Assembly: GCA_049976445.1 (NCBI GenBank)
Contig: JBMFIF010000002.1
Span: 7,530 to 71,529, forward strand
DNA: 64,000 nt
Direction: 5' to 3'
Source of the DNA: JAVZOV01 sp049976445
Lineage (GTDB): Archaea; Thermoproteota; Thermoprotei; Gearchaeales; WAQG01
Positions 25,679-34,736 of this stretch are shown here, one piece after another. Both the position numbers and the translations under genes were made by a program. The notes below the pieces were generated by a model. The model worked only from the letters and a program-made list of their open reading frames with translations. It was not told where the DNA came from and ran no database searches. Position 1 is the first letter of the stretch. Each line of letters opens with the position of its first letter.

Positions 25679-26620
25679 CTAAACAGGATATGCTCCACAT
25701 GTTCTACAATATTTTGAATCCGCTGGCACTCCAGCACCACAAAATGAGCATCTTTTTTCATTAGATTTGGGTTTAGGTATATTACCGATAATCTCTTTGA
25801 ACAATTTATAATAATATGCCTGTTCATAATCTCTTAGAATTATTTCTTTGCCCAATTTTTCGAACTCTTCTTTATTAATCATTTTACTAATTATCTGTGT
25901 GAGGGTTGTGGAACCACTGCCAATTTCGATGGGATCTTTAGTTCTCCATACAATTTCGTCAGGTAGTAATCCTTCTATTGCTTTTCTGACAATCCATTTT
26001 CCATAAATACTGTTTCTTTCTTCATGAACCTTAAATTCAGGAGGAATGCTCAATGCAAAATCCACGAATTCACGATCAATATAAGGTTGTTCAATCTTTA
26101 ACCCTAGGCTTTCACCTAGAGGAACAGCTGAAAAGAACCAACGTTCTGATAATTCTTTAATATATTTTTCAAGTTCTTGTGGTTTCATTTTATACATGTA
26201 TGAGTAGCCGGCAAACAATTCATCACCACCATCACCTGTTACTATTGATTTGAGACCTAGCTGTTTCGCATAGGATAGTGCTATATAAATTGTAATACTA
26301 TTACGTATTTCCATCGGATCAAAAGTCCTAAGCACGTGAATGACATTTCTAACAGCCTCAAGGGCTTCATCCAATTTGAATATTTTTATCTTATGATCAA
26401 ACCCTAAAAATTCTGTTACACGCTTAGAATAATAAAGATCAGGCCCAGGATTTTGTTCAAAAATTGCAGTAATAGCAACCGGTTTTAGGTTTTTCATTAA
26501 AAAGGCTAAAACACTGGTGTCAAGACCCCCAGAAAGAAGTATTGCTTCTCCTTGATGTCTTTTGACTGAAGCTTCCAGCTTATTAAGAAGTTCTTTTGTT
26601 AAAATATTCACTGTAATCAT
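25679..26620 (-). CDS. AsnB-like ATP pyrophosphatase with C-terminal zinc ribbon
   Basis: 313 residues. The PP-loop SGGLDTS is at 30-36, and the GDGGDELFAGY signature of the asparagine synthetase C-terminal domain lies near 130. The N-terminal glutaminase domain of AsnB is absent. The last ~25 residues form a zinc ribbon (CSFCGAG and CRTCGAYP). It should activate a carboxylate or similar group with ATP; nitrogen source and substrate are unknown. It is co-transcribed with cobT and shares an operator-like sequence with btuF, so a role in corrinoid salvage is plausible but inferred. TATA TTTAAATA at 26643-26650 places the start of transcription near the ATG. Confidence 0.75.
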   Translation of the reverse strand: MITVNILTKELLNKLEASVKRHQGEAILLSGGLDTSVLAFLMKNLKPVAITAIFEQNPGPDLYYSKRVTEFLGFDHKIKIFKLDEALEAVRNVIHVLRTFDPMEIRNSITIYIALSYAKQLGLKSIVTGDGGDELFAGYSYMYKMKPQELEKYIKELSERWFFSAVPLGESLGLKIEQPYIDREFVDFALSIPPEFKVHEERNSIYGKWIVRKAIEGLLPDEIVWRTKDPIEIGSGSTTLTQIISKMINKEEFEKLGKEIILRDYEQAYYYKLFKEIIGNIPKPKSNEKRCSFCGAGVPADSKYCRTCGAYPV

Positions 26621-26622
26621 AT

Positions 26623-26637
26623 GGTTGGATTATCCAA
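26623..26637. promoter_or_regulatory. Operator-like dyad at the asnB-like/cobT promoter
   Basis: GGTTGGATTATCC at 26623-26635 is part of the perfect 13-nt palindrome TTGGATTATCCAA (26625-26637). It lies between the TATA box (26643-26650) and the ATG (26620) of the minus-strand operon. The same 13-mer recurs at 26710-26722 in front of btuF. Confidence 0.6.
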
Positions 26638-26709
26638 TCAAGTATTTAAACTTTTTGTATCCTCATGAAGATTAAACAATATGTCAGAAACGTTAGCTTT
26701 AAATTCTTT

Positions 26710-26722
26710 GGTTGGATTATCC
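26710..26722. promoter_or_regulatory. Second copy of the operator-like sequence, at the btuF promoter
   Basis: Exact GGTTGGATTATCC repeat, located just after the TATA box TTTAAAT at 26698-26704 and before the btuF ribosome binding site. The geometry mirrors the divergent copy, which suggests one repressor controls both operons. Confidence 0.6.
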
Positions 26723-26738
26723 AGACTTGGTGAATAAC

Positions 26739-27968
26739 TTGAGTGATAGGAATACTCGTTACTTATTAAGTCTAATAATTATAATAGTGATAGTACTGGG
26801 AGTTACTATACCTCTTTATATGGAAATTAATTCTTTAAGAGATGAAATTTCTAGATTACGTAATGATATATCAGCACTTAGTTTAAGTTCTAAGCAACTT
26901 ACCTCACAGTTTAATAGTAGTCTCACACAATTAAATGCAGCTTATAAGAGCCTTGAAGATAGGTATAATAAATTATTTCAACAGTATTCATCATTGTCTG
27001 AAAGTATTAAGTATCCTTTTACAATTACTGATGCTCTTGGAAGAACTGTAACGATAGTTTCAAGGCCAGTTCGAGTTATAAGTACGGCACCTAGTGTGAC
27101 AGAAATGCTTTTTGCTATAAATGCAGAAAAACTTATTGTAGGTGTTGATAAGTATTCAGATTATCCGCCTACAGTAAAAGATTTAGTTAAAAATAGTACA
27201 ATTAAGCTGGTTGGTGGTTTTTCGACTGTTGATGTGGAGGCTATTGTAGCACTAAAGCCTGATATTGTATTTATGACACCGGGCGTGCAAACACCTTTCG
27301 TATATAGGTTAGCAGAACTTGGACTAACCGTCGTCGCTTTAAAGGAAGATAGTATATCGGATGTGTTTGATTCGATAATGCTCGTAGGGAGAATTCTTGA
27401 TAAGATTGATGGGGCATTAAACGTTGTCGCATCTATGAAGTCTAAAATCACTTATGCGTTCTCAAAGGTTGAGAATTATATTAAATCTGTTAATATTACA
27501 AGGGTTAAAGTGTATTGGGAAGTATGGCCTGAACCAATATATACCGTTGGTTCACAAAATTTTATAAATGATATAATTACACTAGCAGGAGGGGTTAATA
27601 TTTTTGGTGATATAAAATCAGGCTATCCAGTCGTAAGTTCTGAGGAAGTTATAAACAAAACTCCTGATGTTATAATAACAACTGATCATGGTGGGGTTTA
27701 TGGATCGCCACAGGATGTATTAAATATGATCAGGAATAGAACTGGATGGAATGTAATACCAGCTATAAAAAGTAATAGAGTTTATGTGTTAACGGGCCAG
27801 TTTGGGTCTATGTTTATAAGGCCTGGTCCAAGAGTTGCAGATGCAATTCTTCAACTTGCCGTAATATTATATCCTGAGGCATTTGGTATGAGTAAAATCA
27901 TGATACCGAACATAATAAGCACATCGTTTAACGTTACAACATATATTAGTTTGTTAATTGTTTCATAA
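26739..27968 (+). CDS. btuF: BtuF-like corrinoid-binding protein, membrane-anchored
   Basis: 409 residues from TTG 26739, which has GGTGA 5 nt upstream. An N-terminal membrane anchor (LLSLIIIIVIVLGVTIPLY) is followed by a coiled coil (about 30-85) acting as a stalk. The periplasmic-binding domain then begins (TITDALGRTVTIVSRPVRVI...APSVTEMLFAI), as in BtuF/FecB-type proteins. Context with btuCD and cobamide genes points to cobinamide or cobalamin capture outside the membrane. The operator copy at 26710-26722 lies at the promoter. Confidence 0.88.
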   Translation: MSDRNTRYLLSLIIIIVIVLGVTIPLYMEINSLRDEISRLRNDISALSLSSKQLTSQFNSSLTQLNAAYKSLEDRYNKLFQQYSSLSESIKYPFTITDALGRTVTIVSRPVRVISTAPSVTEMLFAINAEKLIVGVDKYSDYPPTVKDLVKNSTIKLVGGFSTVDVEAIVALKPDIVFMTPGVQTPFVYRLAELGLTVVALKEDSISDVFDSIMLVGRILDKIDGALNVVASMKSKITYAFSKVENYIKSVNITRVKVYWEVWPEPIYTVGSQNFINDIITLAGGVNIFGDIKSGYPVVSSEEVINKTPDVIITTDHGGVYGSPQDVLNMIRNRTGWNVIPAIKSNRVYVLTGQFGSMFIRPGPRVADAILQLAVILYPEAFGMSKIMIPNIISTSFNVTTYISLLIVS

Positions 27969-27972
27969 TACA

Positions 27973-28995
27973 ATGAGCAGTAATTATATACAAAGGAGAT
28001 ATTCCCGCCTTATTTTTTCTGTTATTGTTCTAATCATGTTAGTAGGAGTTTTAAGTATATTATCCATTAGTGTTGGTTCTGCGTTTATAAATCTGCCGGA
28101 ATCTTTAAAAGCTTTGGTTGATTCTGATAACGTTGATGTATATACAAGAATTATAATATGGGAGATTAGAGTTCCTAGGACATTAAGCGCTATTTTTATA
28201 GGAATGTTGATGGCTTTAGCTGGGCTTTTTATGCAGACTGTTACTCTGAATCCTCTTGCTGATCCTTATTTAACAGGTATGGCTTCTGGTGCACTGTTAG
28301 GTGTTAGTATAACTATTGTGCTTTCACCTTTAATCGTTAGTCCTTATGTTATAGTTATCTCAGCGTTCTTTGGAGCCTTGTGCGCCATGATATTAACACT
28401 TCTAATTGCAAGTAAATTTCGCTTAGATCCAATAGGACTCATACTGGGAGGTGTTGCAGTCTCTATGATTTTTTACTCATTTTCTGCGATACTTCAGTTT
28501 ATTGGAGGTGAAAAGATGGTTATGATAATTATATGGAGTCTTGGAAGCTTGAGTACTGCATCATGGTCAAGAACATGGTTTACTGGCATTACTGCAATAA
28601 TTCTTATACCCCTTTCTATAATTATGTACAAATCGTTGAATGCTTTATTACTTGGTGATGAGAATGCACAAAGTATTGGTGTAAGTCCGAAGTTAACACG
28701 ATCATTTTCCTTGCTAATATCCTCAATTGCCACGGCAATCTCAGTGTCAATGTTTGGTGTGATAGGCTTTGTTGGATTAGTAGCACCTCATTTAGCACGT
28801 CTCGCATTAAGGAGCGGTGATCATTTAATAGTCATACCAGTCACATGTCTTGTTGGATCCGCTATCATGCTTTTAAGTGATGTGATAGCTAGAATAATAG
28901 GTTCTCCTGGAGAATTTCCGTTAACTCCTATAATGAGTTTAATTGGTGCTCCGCTACTTATTTATTTAATGAGTAGGAGGTTTAAAAATGGTTAA
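27973..28995 (+). CDS. btuC: BtuC-like ABC transporter permease
   Basis: 340 residues from ATG 27973, 5 nt after the btuF stop; a TTG at 27958 overlaps btuF. About ten membrane helices, with the FecCD/BtuC patterns VPRTLSAIFIGMLMALAG, NPLADPYLTG and VGLVAPHLARL. It forms the channel for corrinoid import. AGGAGG near its end serves the overlapping btuD gene. Confidence 0.92.
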   Translation: MSSNYIQRRYSRLIFSVIVLIMLVGVLSILSISVGSAFINLPESLKALVDSDNVDVYTRIIIWEIRVPRTLSAIFIGMLMALAGLFMQTVTLNPLADPYLTGMASGALLGVSITIVLSPLIVSPYVIVISAFFGALCAMILTLLIASKFRLDPIGLILGGVAVSMIFYSFSAILQFIGGEKMVMIIIWSLGSLSTASWSRTWFTGITAIILIPLSIIMYKSLNALLLGDENAQSIGVSPKLTRSFSLLISSIATAISVSMFGVIGFVGLVAPHLARLALRSGDHLIVIPVTCLVGSAIMLLSDVIARIIGSPGEFPLTPIMSLIGAPLLIYLMSRRFKNG

Positions 28996-29764
28996 ACTAA
29001 TCATAGATAATCTTTCTGTTAATTATGGTTCAATAAAAGCATTAGAAGATATTAGTATAAAACTTGACAAAGGCATGATGGTATCAATAATAGGACCTAA
29101 CGGTTCTGGAAAGACAACACTTCTCAGATCTATAGCAAGAATAGTAAAACCAGTAAAAGGTGTAATCTATATTGATGGAAAAAATACTAACGAACTATCA
29201 TTAAAAGATCTAGCTCATCATGTATCATACACATCTACATTGAAAGTAAAAGAGGGTTTTGAACTCACAGTGGGCGATATAGTTTTTATGGGTAGATATC
29301 CAAGAACTGGATTTATGATGAGTCATACTGATGAAAGAATTGTGAACGATGTATTAAATAAGTTTCGCATTACTCATTTAATGAATAGAAAAATAGATGA
29401 GCTTAGCGATGGTGAACGGCAAAAAACCTTTTTAGCAAGAGCCTTAGCTCAAGAATCAGAAATAATACTTGTAGATGAACCATTAGCGCATCTTGATCTA
29501 AAAGCACAACTTGAAGTCTTAAAAATACTTAAAAATGAAGCAAACGATGGAAAGCTTGTAATAATGACCTCACACGAGATAGACTTACCGATTAAATACA
29601 GTGATGTATTAATAGTAATGAAAAAAGGAGAAATATTAGCAGCAGGAAAACCTAATGAAATACTAACAGAAAAAATAATAGAAAATGCTTATGGTGTTAA
29701 ATGTCGTATAATCAAAGATAAAGAATATTCACTTATAGTACTTCTTGACACACTCAGTGATTAG
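28988..29764 (+). CDS. btuD: BtuD-like ABC transporter ATPase
   Basis: 258 residues. Walker A GPNGSGKT is at 36-43, the signature motif is LSDGERQK (normally LSGGE), and Walker B is IILVDEPLAHLD. It overlaps btuC by 8 nt and powers corrinoid uptake. The cobD-like gene starts 2 nt after its stop, so transport and salvage genes are one transcription unit. Confidence 0.93.
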   Translation: MVKLIIDNLSVNYGSIKALEDISIKLDKGMMVSIIGPNGSGKTTLLRSIARIVKPVKGVIYIDGKNTNELSLKDLAHHVSYTSTLKVKEGFELTVGDIVFMGRYPRTGFMMSHTDERIVNDVLNKFRITHLMNRKIDELSDGERQKTFLARALAQESEIILVDEPLAHLDLKAQLEVLKILKNEANDGKLVIMTSHEIDLPIKYSDVLIVMKKGEILAAGKPNEILTEKIIENAYGVKCRIIKDKEYSLIVLLDTLSD

Positions 29765-29766
29765 TA

Positions 29767-30867
29767 ATGAAGGAATTAAAACAACCAGTACACGGTGGTA
29801 GAGTATGGGATGCAGCAGAAAAACTCAACATAAACGTTGAAAAGATTATAGATTTTAGTACAAATACAAATCCATTAGGACCTCCAAAACAATTAATAAC
29901 AACATTAATAAAAAATATTAACACTGTTGCTTATTATCCAGATCCTGACTATAGAACATTAAGGATGGAATTGGCAAGGTTTTATAACATTAATGAAGAG
30001 AATATTATAGTTGGTAATGGTGCAACTGAACTTATACATCTATTTGCACAAACATTCATCTCAGAAAATGACAGAGTAATAATACCAATACCCACGTTTG
30101 AAGAATACCAATATGCATCACAGAAAGTTAGCGCAAGAATTATTTATATAAAGTCAAAAAACAATATGCACATAAACATAGACAAAATAATATCAAAAAT
30201 GAACAATACAAAGGTCATATTTGTATGTAATCCAAATAACCCAACAGGAATATTAGAAAAACAAGAAGATATACTCAATCTAATAAAAGAGGCTAATAAG
30301 AGAAACGTACTAGTTTTTCTTGATGAAAGCTTTATGGATCTAGTAGTTACAAAAAAGCCGTACACGTTAATAAGATCAGTAAACATGTTTGATAATCTTT
30401 TTATAATAAGATCACTAACAAAAATCTTCAGCATACCCGGATTAAGGATAGGTTTTGGTGTATCTTCAAAGTACTTAATAAAAGAACTTAATAAACATAA
30501 AATACCATGGAATGTCTCAACACTTATTGAAAAAACTATTCCAGAAGCACTAAAATATGCAAGACAATATCTAAAAACATCAAGAAAAATAATCAAACAA
30601 GAAAGAAACTATATGATAAGTGAACTATCGAAAATTGATGGTATTAAAGTAATAAGCGGTGATGCTAATTTTCTCTTCATAGATATAAGTGAAACTGGAC
30701 TCACATCATCAGAATTAGCAGATCAATTAATAAAACATCGTATACTAATACGAGATTGTAGCACTTTTACAGGACTGAACAACTCGTACATAAGAATAGC
30801 AATAAAGAAACACCGAGAAAACATACTACTAATAAATGCTCTGAAAACAATAGTGATAAGAAAATGA
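29767..30867 (+). CDS. cobD: CobD-like L-threonine-O-3-phosphate decarboxylase
   Basis: 366 residues of the fold-type I PLP family. The N-terminal HGG and IIDFSTNTNPLGPP motif is characteristic of CobD/CobC and distinguishes it from histidinol-phosphate aminotransferase. The PLP lysine is expected at about 219 in RSLTKIFSIPGLRIGF. It makes (R)-1-aminopropan-2-ol phosphate, the linker CbiB attaches to cobyric acid. It overlaps cbiB by 4 nt. Confidence 0.85.
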   Translation: MKELKQPVHGGRVWDAAEKLNINVEKIIDFSTNTNPLGPPKQLITTLIKNINTVAYYPDPDYRTLRMELARFYNINEENIIVGNGATELIHLFAQTFISENDRVIIPIPTFEEYQYASQKVSARIIYIKSKNNMHINIDKIISKMNNTKVIFVCNPNNPTGILEKQEDILNLIKEANKRNVLVFLDESFMDLVVTKKPYTLIRSVNMFDNLFIIRSLTKIFSIPGLRIGFGVSSKYLIKELNKHKIPWNVSTLIEKTIPEALKYARQYLKTSRKIIKQERNYMISELSKIDGIKVISGDANFLFIDISETGLTSSELADQLIKHRILIRDCSTFTGLNNSYIRIAIKKHRENILLINALKTIVIRK

Positions 30868-31820
30868 ACTCCTTCCACACAAGTATAATAATTTTAGTAT
30901 TAGCAGTACTCATAGATATATTATTTGGAGAACCTCCACTCAAAGTTCATCCAGTAGTTTGGGTTGGTAGATTAATTAAATATTTGGAACGTTACTGTCA
31001 TGGAGGAAGCACTCAACTAGAGAAAATTAAAGGTACGATGATGGCTATATCAGTAATTATAATATCCATCACAATAACATACATCGCTTTAAAAATAGTA
31101 CAGTCTTATCTCGGTTTATATGGATACATAATAATAGCATCTATAATATTCAAAACAACTTTTTCAATACGATCCATGAAAGATCACATAAAACCAATAG
31201 CTATCTCGTACGAGAAAAATAATAAAGAAAAGGCCAAAGTATTATTGTCACGAGTCGTAAGAAGAAATCCCTGGCAACTCACTGATGAACAAATAATCTC
31301 AGCTGCAATAGAGACGACAGCAGAAGGCATAGTAGATGGTATAACATCAGCATTGTTCTATTACAGTATACTTGGAATACCAGGTGCAATAATGCAACGA
31401 GTTATAAACACATTGGACTCAATGGTTGGGTATAAAGATGAATATTATAAGAATGTAGGATGGTTCTCAGCAAAATTAGATACAATAATAAACTTTATAC
31501 CAGCTCGTCTCACAGCAATTACTATAGTACTGGCATCATTAATTTTAAAAAAAGATTATAAATTAAGCTTTAAAATAGCATTAACAGACCATAAAAATAC
31601 TGAAAGTCTTAATGCGGGATGGCCAATGTCAGCAATGGCAGGCGCTCTAAGAATACAACTAGAAAAACCCGGACATTACAAACTTGGGATTCCAATGCAA
31701 AAACTAAAGCCAGAACTCATATACGATGCATTAAACATAATGTATACATCAACAACACTTTTCATAATAACAATAATAATTCCTATACTTATTCTCTTTA
31801 ATATCTACCTATTTTTATAA
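30864..31820 (+). CDS. cbiB: Adenosylcobinamide-phosphate synthase CbiB
   Basis: 318 residues. The CbiB signature DILFGEPPLKVHPVVWVGR is at the N-terminus, with RRNPWQLTDEQI in the middle and about five membrane helices. It condenses adenosylcobyric acid with aminopropanol phosphate in the membrane. This step follows the amidohydrolase of CbiS, so imported cobinamide can be rerouted. It is the last gene of the btuF-cbiB unit. Confidence 0.92.
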   Translation: MNSFHTSIIILVLAVLIDILFGEPPLKVHPVVWVGRLIKYLERYCHGGSTQLEKIKGTMMAISVIIISITITYIALKIVQSYLGLYGYIIIASIIFKTTFSIRSMKDHIKPIAISYEKNNKEKAKVLLSRVVRRNPWQLTDEQIISAAIETTAEGIVDGITSALFYYSILGIPGAIMQRVINTLDSMVGYKDEYYKNVGWFSAKLDTIINFIPARLTAITIVLASLILKKDYKLSFKIALTDHKNTESLNAGWPMSAMAGALRIQLEKPGHYKLGIPMQKLKPELIYDALNIMYTSTTLFIITIIIPILILFNIYLFL

Positions 31821-31936
31821 TTAAAAAACTTACCAGAAAGCACGTGTTCACAAAATGAAATGATCTGATTTTTCGTTATCATTTAGTTATTTGCGTTAAT
31901 TTTAAAATATAAGTTTTATAAATTATTTTGATAAAA

Positions 31937-32743
31937 ATGTGGTATTTAGATACTCTAGACCGTAAACCTTTAGGTAGAACAAGAGAAACTGTACCTGCGA
32001 TCGGTATTGGAACATGGGCTGTAAGGGACTTTAATAAAGCCGAAACAGCTTTAGTTAAAGCAGTAGAGCTTGGGCTTAATATGATAGATACTGCAGAAAT
32101 GTACCACACAGAAGAACTTGTAGGTAAAGTTATCAAAAAGGTTGGTAAAGAGAACGTTTTCATAACAACTAAACTTTTACCTGAACACTTTTCAGATGTT
32201 GACAATGCATTAAATGCAGCTAAATTAAGCCTTTCAAGATTAGGAATTAATATTGTCGATTTAATTCTAATACACTGGCCTAGAACCTTCACACCCATCG
32301 AAAAACAAGTCAGAATACTAGAGGCAATAGCCAACGCAGGGTATTCCAGATACATAGGTGTGAGTAATTTTAATGTTAACCAGCTTTCAAAAGCAACACA
32401 ATCAACCAAAAAACATGAAATAGTAGTAAACCAAGTAAAATATAGCGTGTTAGATCGAACAATAGAGGATAACTTATTATTATATGCTATAGAGCATGGT
32501 ATAACAATACAAGCATACACACCATTAGAGAAAGGTAAGGTTTCAAACAATAAAATTTTATCTGAAATAGGTAAAAAATACAATAAGACACCAACACAAG
32601 TAGCATTAAATTATCTTATCTCTAACCCCATGGTGACTGCAATACCAAAAACAGAAAAAATCGAAAGAGTATTAGAATTTAAAGGATCATTAGGATGGAG
32701 ACTTATGAAAGAGGACATAGAATTCATTAAGAGCAAAATTTAA
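31937..32743 (+). CDS. Aldo/keto reductase
   Basis: 268 residues from ATG 31937 (TTG 31928 is also in frame). The AKR tetrad is visible: Asp and Tyr in MIDTAEMYH, Lys in ITTKLLPEHF, and His in LILIHWPRT; the NADPH-binding end is MVTAIPKTEKIERV. Cytosolic NAD(P)H-dependent reductase of unknown substrate. A TATA-like TTTATAAATT about 20-25 nt upstream suggests a leaderless message. It sits inside the corrinoid cluster and is followed by a small repeat element, so it may be an insertion with no link to B12. Confidence 0.85.
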   Translation: MWYLDTLDRKPLGRTRETVPAIGIGTWAVRDFNKAETALVKAVELGLNMIDTAEMYHTEELVGKVIKKVGKENVFITTKLLPEHFSDVDNALNAAKLSLSRLGINIVDLILIHWPRTFTPIEKQVRILEAIANAGYSRYIGVSNFNVNQLSKATQSTKKHEIVVNQVKYSVLDRTIEDNLLLYAIEHGITIQAYTPLEKGKVSNNKILSEIGKKYNKTPTQVALNYLISNPMVTAIPKTEKIERVLEFKGSLGWRLMKEDIEFIKSKI

Positions 32744-32778
32744 CCCTAAAAACCTTTAGCTTATCCAGCTATCCTTTC

Positions 32779-32827
32779 TCTGACCTCTTCCCCACCCTGA
32801 AGGGCGAAGTTTGTCCTTCTTTTATCA
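32779..32827. mobile_element. 49-bp repeat element, short form
   Basis: Inverted copy of the 147-bp element at 24111-24257: it begins TCTGACCTCTTCCCC and ends GTTTGTCCTTCTTTTATCA. The middle ~98 bp of the long form are missing, exactly as if lost between its two CCCTGAAGG repeats. It lies between the aldo/keto reductase and cbiS genes. Confidence 0.65.
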
Positions 32828-32883
32828 ACGAAGAGTGAAGCTTAAATAAATTTTTCAAATAGAAGAATCGTAAGTGAACAAAA

Positions 32884-33996
32884 ATGAATAACACTCAAAA
32901 CGTAAAAATCTATTTTAAAGATAATACACTCATCATCGAATCAGCATCAGAAATGGAAGTACTGAGTAGTGCTGTATTCAATGGTGGAAGACAAAAAGCA
33001 CAATATATAATAAACTATAAGGTTTCTAAAACCTTTGATGATCCAAAACCAGCACTATACCTAAAAAATGTAATAGAAAAACTAGGATTACCTCACGATT
33101 CAACAATAGGATTAATGACAGCTGCTGATGTTCACAATGCTTCAATAATTAATGAAGGACCAGTTACAGCAATAATTACTGCAGGCCTTTCAAATACAGC
33201 AACCGCCGGTGATGATATAGCAGTACAAAACATCGGAACGATTAATATGATTATTATAGTAAATGGATTACTAAACGAAAACGCTTTTGTAGATGCAATA
33301 ATAACTGCCACAGAAGCAAAAACAGTAGCACTTGATCAATTAGATATTATAAGTAGAGTATCAAGAAAAAGAGCAACAGGAACAACAACTGATTCTATAG
33401 TAATAGCATGCACACAACAAGGTGAAAGATATGAATATGCAGGCACAGCGACAAAAATAGGTAATATGATAGCTAAAAGTGTCATAAAAGGTGTTTTAGA
33501 AGCCATAAAACTCCAGGAAAATATAACATCATCTAGACCAATATTAAAAAGATTAGAAGAAAGAGGAATTACACTAAAGGATCTCGTAGAAACGGGTATG
33601 GAACTTTATATACATCACCCAAGCATGGGAACAATAGAGAACGCAAGAAAAACATTAGAAGAAATATTGATAGAATCAATGAATGATATAAATGTTGCAT
33701 CATTAATTATTGCCGGAATAAGGATAGAGGAGGAAGGAAGAAAGGGTTTAATACCTGGTCTTACAAGAGAAGAATTTGAAAAAGATCCTGTAAATCTAGT
33801 GGCTGATGAGTTAATAGGAATGGCTATAGCTGATTACATAGCAGGTTCAAGAGGTATTTTTGAATATGTCAGGTTTGATAGAATAAAACCAGGCATTATC
33901 AGAAATCTAGGGCCCTTCATGGATGACATAATCGGAGCATTAATAGGTGGAGCGTCATCACTCATGTATACAAAATTACTTAAAAAACAGAAGTGA
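32884..33996 (+). CDS. cbiS: CbiS: fused adenosylcobinamide amidohydrolase and alpha-ribazole phosphatase
   Basis: 370 residues. The N-terminal ~215 residues are a CbiZ domain (MTAADVHNASI, ITAGLSNTATAGDD) that hydrolyses adenosylcobinamide to adenosylcobyric acid. The C-terminal ~145 residues are CobZ/PgpA-like (PVNLVADELIGMAIADYIAG), the archaeal alpha-ribazole-5'-phosphate phosphatase. The same fusion is known as CbiS in Methanopyrus. It therefore covers both the entry and the final dephosphorylation steps of salvage. It overlaps cobS by 4 nt. Confidence 0.85.
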   Translation: MNNTQNVKIYFKDNTLIIESASEMEVLSSAVFNGGRQKAQYIINYKVSKTFDDPKPALYLKNVIEKLGLPHDSTIGLMTAADVHNASIINEGPVTAIITAGLSNTATAGDDIAVQNIGTINMIIIVNGLLNENAFVDAIITATEAKTVALDQLDIISRVSRKRATGTTTDSIVIACTQQGERYEYAGTATKIGNMIAKSVIKGVLEAIKLQENITSSRPILKRLEERGITLKDLVETGMELYIHHPSMGTIENARKTLEEILIESMNDINVASLIIAGIRIEEEGRKGLIPGLTREEFEKDPVNLVADELIGMAIADYIAGSRGIFEYVRFDRIKPGIIRNLGPFMDDIIGALIGGASSLMYTKLLKKQK

Positions 33997-34736
33997 TCAA
34001 GTTGATAAAACAATTAAAAGCCCTCTTATCATTTCTTACAATAATACCAGTAAAAGAGGAACACGATCTAAAAACAATTGCAGAAGGTATACACCTCTTT
34101 CCATTGATAGGATTTTTCACCGGAATCCTAACAGGATTTATAGCATACCTTATCTCAAGAGTATACCTAAGTCTTTTAACGGGAATAATAGCAGTATCAT
34201 TCCTGGAATTTATAACAGGACTTCACCATTTTGACGCATTGTTAGATTTTGGTGATGGTATTATGGCTAAAACAACACCAGAAAAGAAAATAGAAATTAT
34301 GCATGATAAACAAACAGGAAGCGGCGGATTCTGGTTAGGTATTACAATAATTGGAATAAAAATATTTTCAATATCACAATTACATGGATTACAACTCTTT
34401 ACAGCAATAATTCTTTCAGAAATCTCCGCAAAACTTTCAATGGTAATAGGAATGTGGCTAGGCAACCCAGCTTACCCCTCTAGTACAGCAGTACCGTTCA
34501 TAGAAGAAGCACATAAAAACCCTAAAAAACCATTAATAGCTCTTATATTCTCATTATTCATAGCATTACTCTTCATGACAGAAGGAATATTAATGATAAT
34601 TACAAGCATAATAGTGGCAGTAATCATTGAACATCTATCACAAAAACATTTTAAAGGTATAACTGGCGATGTATTGGGATCCATGGATGAAATAACATCA
34701 GCTCTCTCATTATTAGTATTAGTGAGCATAATATGA
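33993..34736 (+). CDS. cobS: Adenosylcobinamide-GDP ribazoletransferase (cobamide synthase) CobS
   Basis: 247 residues, about six membrane helices. The CobS motif HHFDALLDFGDGIMA (near 78-92) and a short basic region before IEIMHDKQTGSGG are typical. It joins AdoCbi-GDP with alpha-ribazole phosphate at the membrane. The GTG at 33993 overlaps the cbiS stop; TTG at 34002 is an alternative start. It overlaps cobY by 4 nt. Confidence 0.92.
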   Translation: MIKLIKQLKALLSFLTIIPVKEEHDLKTIAEGIHLFPLIGFFTGILTGFIAYLISRVYLSLLTGIIAVSFLEFITGLHHFDALLDFGDGIMAKTTPEKKIEIMHDKQTGSGGFWLGITIIGIKIFSISQLHGLQLFTAIILSEISAKLSMVIGMWLGNPAYPSSTAVPFIEEAHKNPKKPLIALIFSLFIALLFMTEGILMIITSIIVAVIIEHLSQKHFKGITGDVLGSMDEITSALSLLVLVSII

